Positions 6,008-7,714 of a stretch of DNA of 7,714 nt are shown in pieces. Numbering within the stretch: position 1 is the stretch's first letter; each line of letters starts with the position of its first letter. The notes beneath the pieces are model-generated. The model made no database searches, had not been told where the DNA came from, and worked only from the letters and a program-made list of their open reading frames with translations. Source of the stretch: Bacteroidales bacterium (lineage in GTDB: Bacteria > Bacteroidota > Bacteroidia > Bacteroidales > Porphyromonadaceae); contig SFHG01000066.1 of NCBI GenBank assembly GCA_004555765.1, forward strand, positions 1 through 7,714, given 5' to 3'. The position numbers and the translations under genes were made by a program.

Positions 6008-7174
6008 ATGATTTCAACCGATACCATTCGAACAAAATACACCGAAGCTTTCGGCTCTCCGGGAGAAGGTCTTGCCATCTACTTTGCCCCCGGGCGCATC
6101 AACGTGATTGGGGAACACACCGACTACAATGGCGGTTTCGTCTTCCCCGGTGCCGTGGACAAAGGCATCATCGCGGCCATCCGTCCCAACGGTACCGACC
6201 GTGTCAACGCCTATGCCGCCGACCTTGGAGAAAAAGCCTCCTTTGGGCTCACCGAAGGAGATCGCCCCAAAGAGATGTGGGCCAATTACATCTTCGGCGT
6301 GGTGCGTGAACTCGATAAGCAGCAAGGCGTGAAGTGTGGTGGATTTGATTGTGCCTTTATGGGGGACGTACCCCTCGGTGCCGGCATGAGTTCGTCCGCG
6401 GCTCTTGAGAGTTGCTTTGGCACGGCTCTGAACGACTTCTTTGGCGACGGGAAGGTGGGAAAATTCGACCTCGTGTACGTAGGTCAAAAAACCGAGTGGA
6501 ACTACATCGGCGTCAATTGCGGCATCATGGATCAATTTGCCTCCCTCCACGGCAAAGACGGACACATCGTCCGCCTCGACTGCAAGACGAACGAATTCGA
6601 GTACTTTCCCTTTAACCCAAAAGGCTACAGCCTCATTCTTCTTGACTCCATGGTCAAGCACGAACTCGCGTCCAGCGCCTACAATGCCCGCCGGAAGTCC
6701 TGCGAGAACGTGGTGGCGGCCATTAAGAAGCACCATCCGGAAGTGGAATTCCTCCGCGACGCTGACCCGGGGATGCTCGACGAAGTGCGTGGGGAAGTCT
6801 CCGCAGAGGATGCACTCCGCGCCGAATACGTGATCGAAGAGGTAGCTCGTGTCCTTGAGGTCTCGGATGCGCTCCGGAGAGGTGACTACGAGACGGTAGG
6901 GCAAAAGATGTACGAGACGCACCACGGTATGAGCAAAAAGTACGAGGTGAGCTGCGAAGAGCTCGATTTCCTCAATGACCTCGCCCGTGAGATGGGGGTC
7001 ACCGGCTCTCGCGTGATGGGCGGCGGTTTTGGCGGCTGCACCATCAACCTCGTCAAAGACGACCTCCGCGAAGCTTTCGAGAAAGCAGCCACGGAGAAGT
7101 ACACGGCTAAGTTCGGTCACGCGCCGAAGGTGTACGAAGTGGTCATCAGCGACGGAGCCCGCAGGCTTGCCTGA
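6008..7174 (+). CDS. galK: Galactokinase
   Basis: This enzyme phosphorylates alpha-D-galactose with ATP to galactose-1-phosphate, the committed step of the Leloir pathway, in the cytoplasm. It has 388 residues, typical for the family. All three GHMP-kinase blocks are present: the galactokinase signature GRINVIGEHTDYNGG (29-43) with active-site Arg30, the ATP-binding loop VPLGAGMSSSAALE (121-134), and SRVMGGGFGGCTINLV (334-349). Catalytic base Asp175 is in GIMDQF. It is the last gene of the galM-transporter-galK operon, 21 bp after the transporter, and is followed by strong hairpins. No galT or galE lies next to it, so galactose-1-phosphate uridylyltransfer and epimerisation must be encoded elsewhere or done by another route. 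Confidence 0.97.
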   Translation: MISTDTIRTKYTEAFGSPGEGLAIYFAPGRINVIGEHTDYNGGFVFPGAVDKGIIAAIRPNGTDRVNAYAADLGEKASFGLTEGDRPKEMWANYIFGVVRELDKQQGVKCGGFDCAFMGDVPLGAGMSSSAALESCFGTALNDFFGDGKVGKFDLVYVGQKTEWNYIGVNCGIMDQFASLHGKDGHIVRLDCKTNEFEYFPFNPKGYSLILLDSMVKHELASSAYNARRKSCENVVAAIKKHHPEVEFLRDADPGMLDEVRGEVSAEDALRAEYVIEEVARVLEVSDALRRGDYETVGQKMYETHHGMSKKYEVSCEELDFLNDLAREMGVTGSRVMGGGFGGCTINLVKDDLREAFEKAATEKYTAKFGHAPKVYEVVISDGARRLA

Positions 7175-7235
7175 TCTTTGGCGACCTAATGCCATAGGCT
7201 TCCGGCAATATCAGGATCTAACCATTCATCCTATC

Positions 7236-7271
7236 GAGGGTGTGTCGAAAACTAACTTTCGACACACCCTC
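7236..7271 (+). terminator. Terminator-like hairpin after galK
   Basis: A perfect 15-bp stem (7236-7250 with 7257-7271) has a 6-base loop ACTAAC and is followed by TTCCC. It starts 61 bp after the galK stop. The stem is strong but the T-run is short, so it may also protect the mRNA 3' end. Confidence 0.75.
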
Positions 7272-7315
7272 TTCCCAATTGTATCGCGGAAGAGGCACCA
7301 CAGGGCAGGACCTAT

Positions 7316-7339
7316 CGGGCAAAAAATGTTTTTTACCCG
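7316..7339. terminator. Hairpin of A6/T6 with CGGG/CCCG base
   Basis: CGGG (7316-7319) pairs with CCCG (7336-7339), then one C/A mismatch, then six A pair with six T around TG. Read on the plus strand, the T-run sits in the distal arm, so it does not follow the standard terminator layout. Confidence 0.4.
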
Positions 7340-7395
7340 TACCGGGGCAATAACTTCGGTCTGTATCTCGTGATGACGAGATACAGACCGAAAAA
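7336..7395 (-). repeat. Diverged copy B of the 60-bp hairpin repeat, with 17-bp palindrome
   Basis: It contains a perfect 17-bp stem (7355-7371 with 7376-7392) around a 4-base loop GATG. On the minus strand it matches 1929-1988: TTTTTCGGT, 19 bases, GATACAGACC, then a partly conserved tail. There is no T-run after the stem on the plus strand. It may be a bidirectional transcription barrier between galK and the right outward ORF, or a small dispersed repeat. Confidence 0.5.
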
Positions 7396-7415
7396 GAAAG
7401 ATCCAACCGCAGAGA

Positions 7416-7431
7416 TGATTGAGTGATTGAG
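7416..7431. repeat. Tandem 8-bp direct repeat
   Basis: TGATTGAG occurs twice head to tail. It lies 19 bp inside the right inverted-repeat arm and has no counterpart beside the left arm. Confidence 0.5.
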
Positions 7432-7526
7432 ACGAATCCGAATATCAGTTTTTGTGCCATAGGACGCAATGACAATAATCCCGTACTAATCTTTTAAGAT
7501 ACCAAGGCTAACTCCAAGTTATTTTG

Positions 7527-7534
7527 TAACTTTA
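7527..7534 (+). promoter_or_regulatory. Possible -7 element for the right outward ORF
   Basis: TAACTTTA, identical to the left-arm copy, lies 114 bp before the ATG at 7649 and one base from TAnnTTTG. No -33 element is clear. Confidence 0.2.
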
Positions 7535-7648
7535 GCCGCGTTTAGAAAAACCTTGGATGTATCGGCTGTCTTAATCTCGGCTTCATCCTACTTGAAAATT
7601 TAAATGCTAAAGACCATTTACTAATCACAATTTGTTTGGCAAACCAAC

Positions 7649-7714
7649 ATGAATGTAATCACACACAATTCCCGTTTATGTGTGGGGAAGATGTGTGCCA
7701 TTTTGATGGCACTC
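7649..7714 (+). CDS. 5' fragment of a putative secreted protein (partial, runs off right edge)
   Basis: The 22 visible codons start MNVITHNSR and end MCAILMAL, the same as the left fragment, and resemble a signal peptide with Arg9 and Lys14 before a hydrophobic core. Both copies read outward, away from the galactose and regulator genes. Families that would fit a repeated secreted N-terminus in Bacteroidales include outer-membrane receptors and surface adhesins, but nothing here identifies one. Confidence 0.4.
   Translation, partial: MNVITHNSRLCVGKMCAILMAL

Larger units (their letters stand above)
7450..7714. repeat. Right arm of 265-bp near-perfect inverted repeat
   Basis: Reverse complement of 6-270 with three mismatches. 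It reaches the last base of the window, so the duplicated sequence very probably continues outside. It holds a copy of the upstream region and first 22 codons of the outward ORF described for the left end. Confidence 0.97.

Noticed and set aside
6014..7195. 393-residue minus-strand ORF opposite galK
   Set aside because: It is a shadow of galK caused by codon bias; the plus frame has every galactokinase motif.
1..7714. Composite transposon: two inverted insertion sequences carrying the gal genes
   Set aside because: No transposase, short terminal inverted repeat or target duplication can be recognised, and the contents are ordinary metabolic and regulatory genes. The visible ORF in the arms looks like a signal peptide.

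Overview
The window looks like a chromosomal piece of a Bacteroidales bacterium, most likely Porphyromonas or a close relative. Supporting signs are start codons without Shine-Dalgarno sequences, sites resembling the Bacteroidetes -7 promoter element (TAnnTTTG), and an FHS-type sugar transporter lying between galM and galK, a gene order familiar from Bacteroidales. The genus is an inference from gene content and protein style; no rRNA or other marker is present.

Layout from left to right. (1) Positions 6-270 are one arm of a 265-bp inverted repeat whose other arm is 7450-7714 (262 of 265 positions match). Each arm carries an upstream region and the first codons of the same outward-reading, secreted-looking protein, cut off by the window edge. 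(2) Positions 316-546 hold a possible promoter and several complementary segments that look like a structured RNA leader. (3) Positions 587-1902 are a two-gene unit: a YtfE/RIC-like di-iron hemerythrin protein whose stop overlaps the start of a LuxR-type regulator with a degenerate receiver domain. (4) Positions 1903-2115 hold hairpins between converging transcripts. (5) On the minus strand, 2116-2366 is a frameshifted 3' remnant of a zinc-dependent alcohol dehydrogenase, directly downstream of an intact PlsC-type acyltransferase (2368-3231). (6) Positions 3232-3576 are an intergenic region with promoters for the diverging transcripts and a 9-codon leader ORF that overlaps the galM start. (7) Positions 3577-7174 are the galactose operon: galM (mutarotase), an FHS-family galactose/glucose importer and galK (galactokinase). 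(8) Positions 7236-7392 carry three consecutive hairpins, then the right repeat arm.

The galactose genes cover uptake, conversion of beta- to alpha-D-galactose, and phosphorylation to galactose-1-phosphate; galT and galE are not here. The hemerythrin/LuxR pair is probably a sensing or stress-response module for iron, oxygen or nitric oxide. The acyltransferase is probably a lipid-modifying enzyme of the GlsA/OlsA type.

The most notable items are the inverted repeats at the two window edges (possible invertible segment, duplicated surface-protein genes, or simply a contig ending in repeats), the candidate structured leader, the alcohol dehydrogenase pseudogene, the leader ORF before galM, and a diverged pair of about 60-bp hairpin repeats at two gene 3' ends. 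I see no convincing new defence or mobile system. No tRNA, rRNA, CRISPR array or recognisable transposase is visible.
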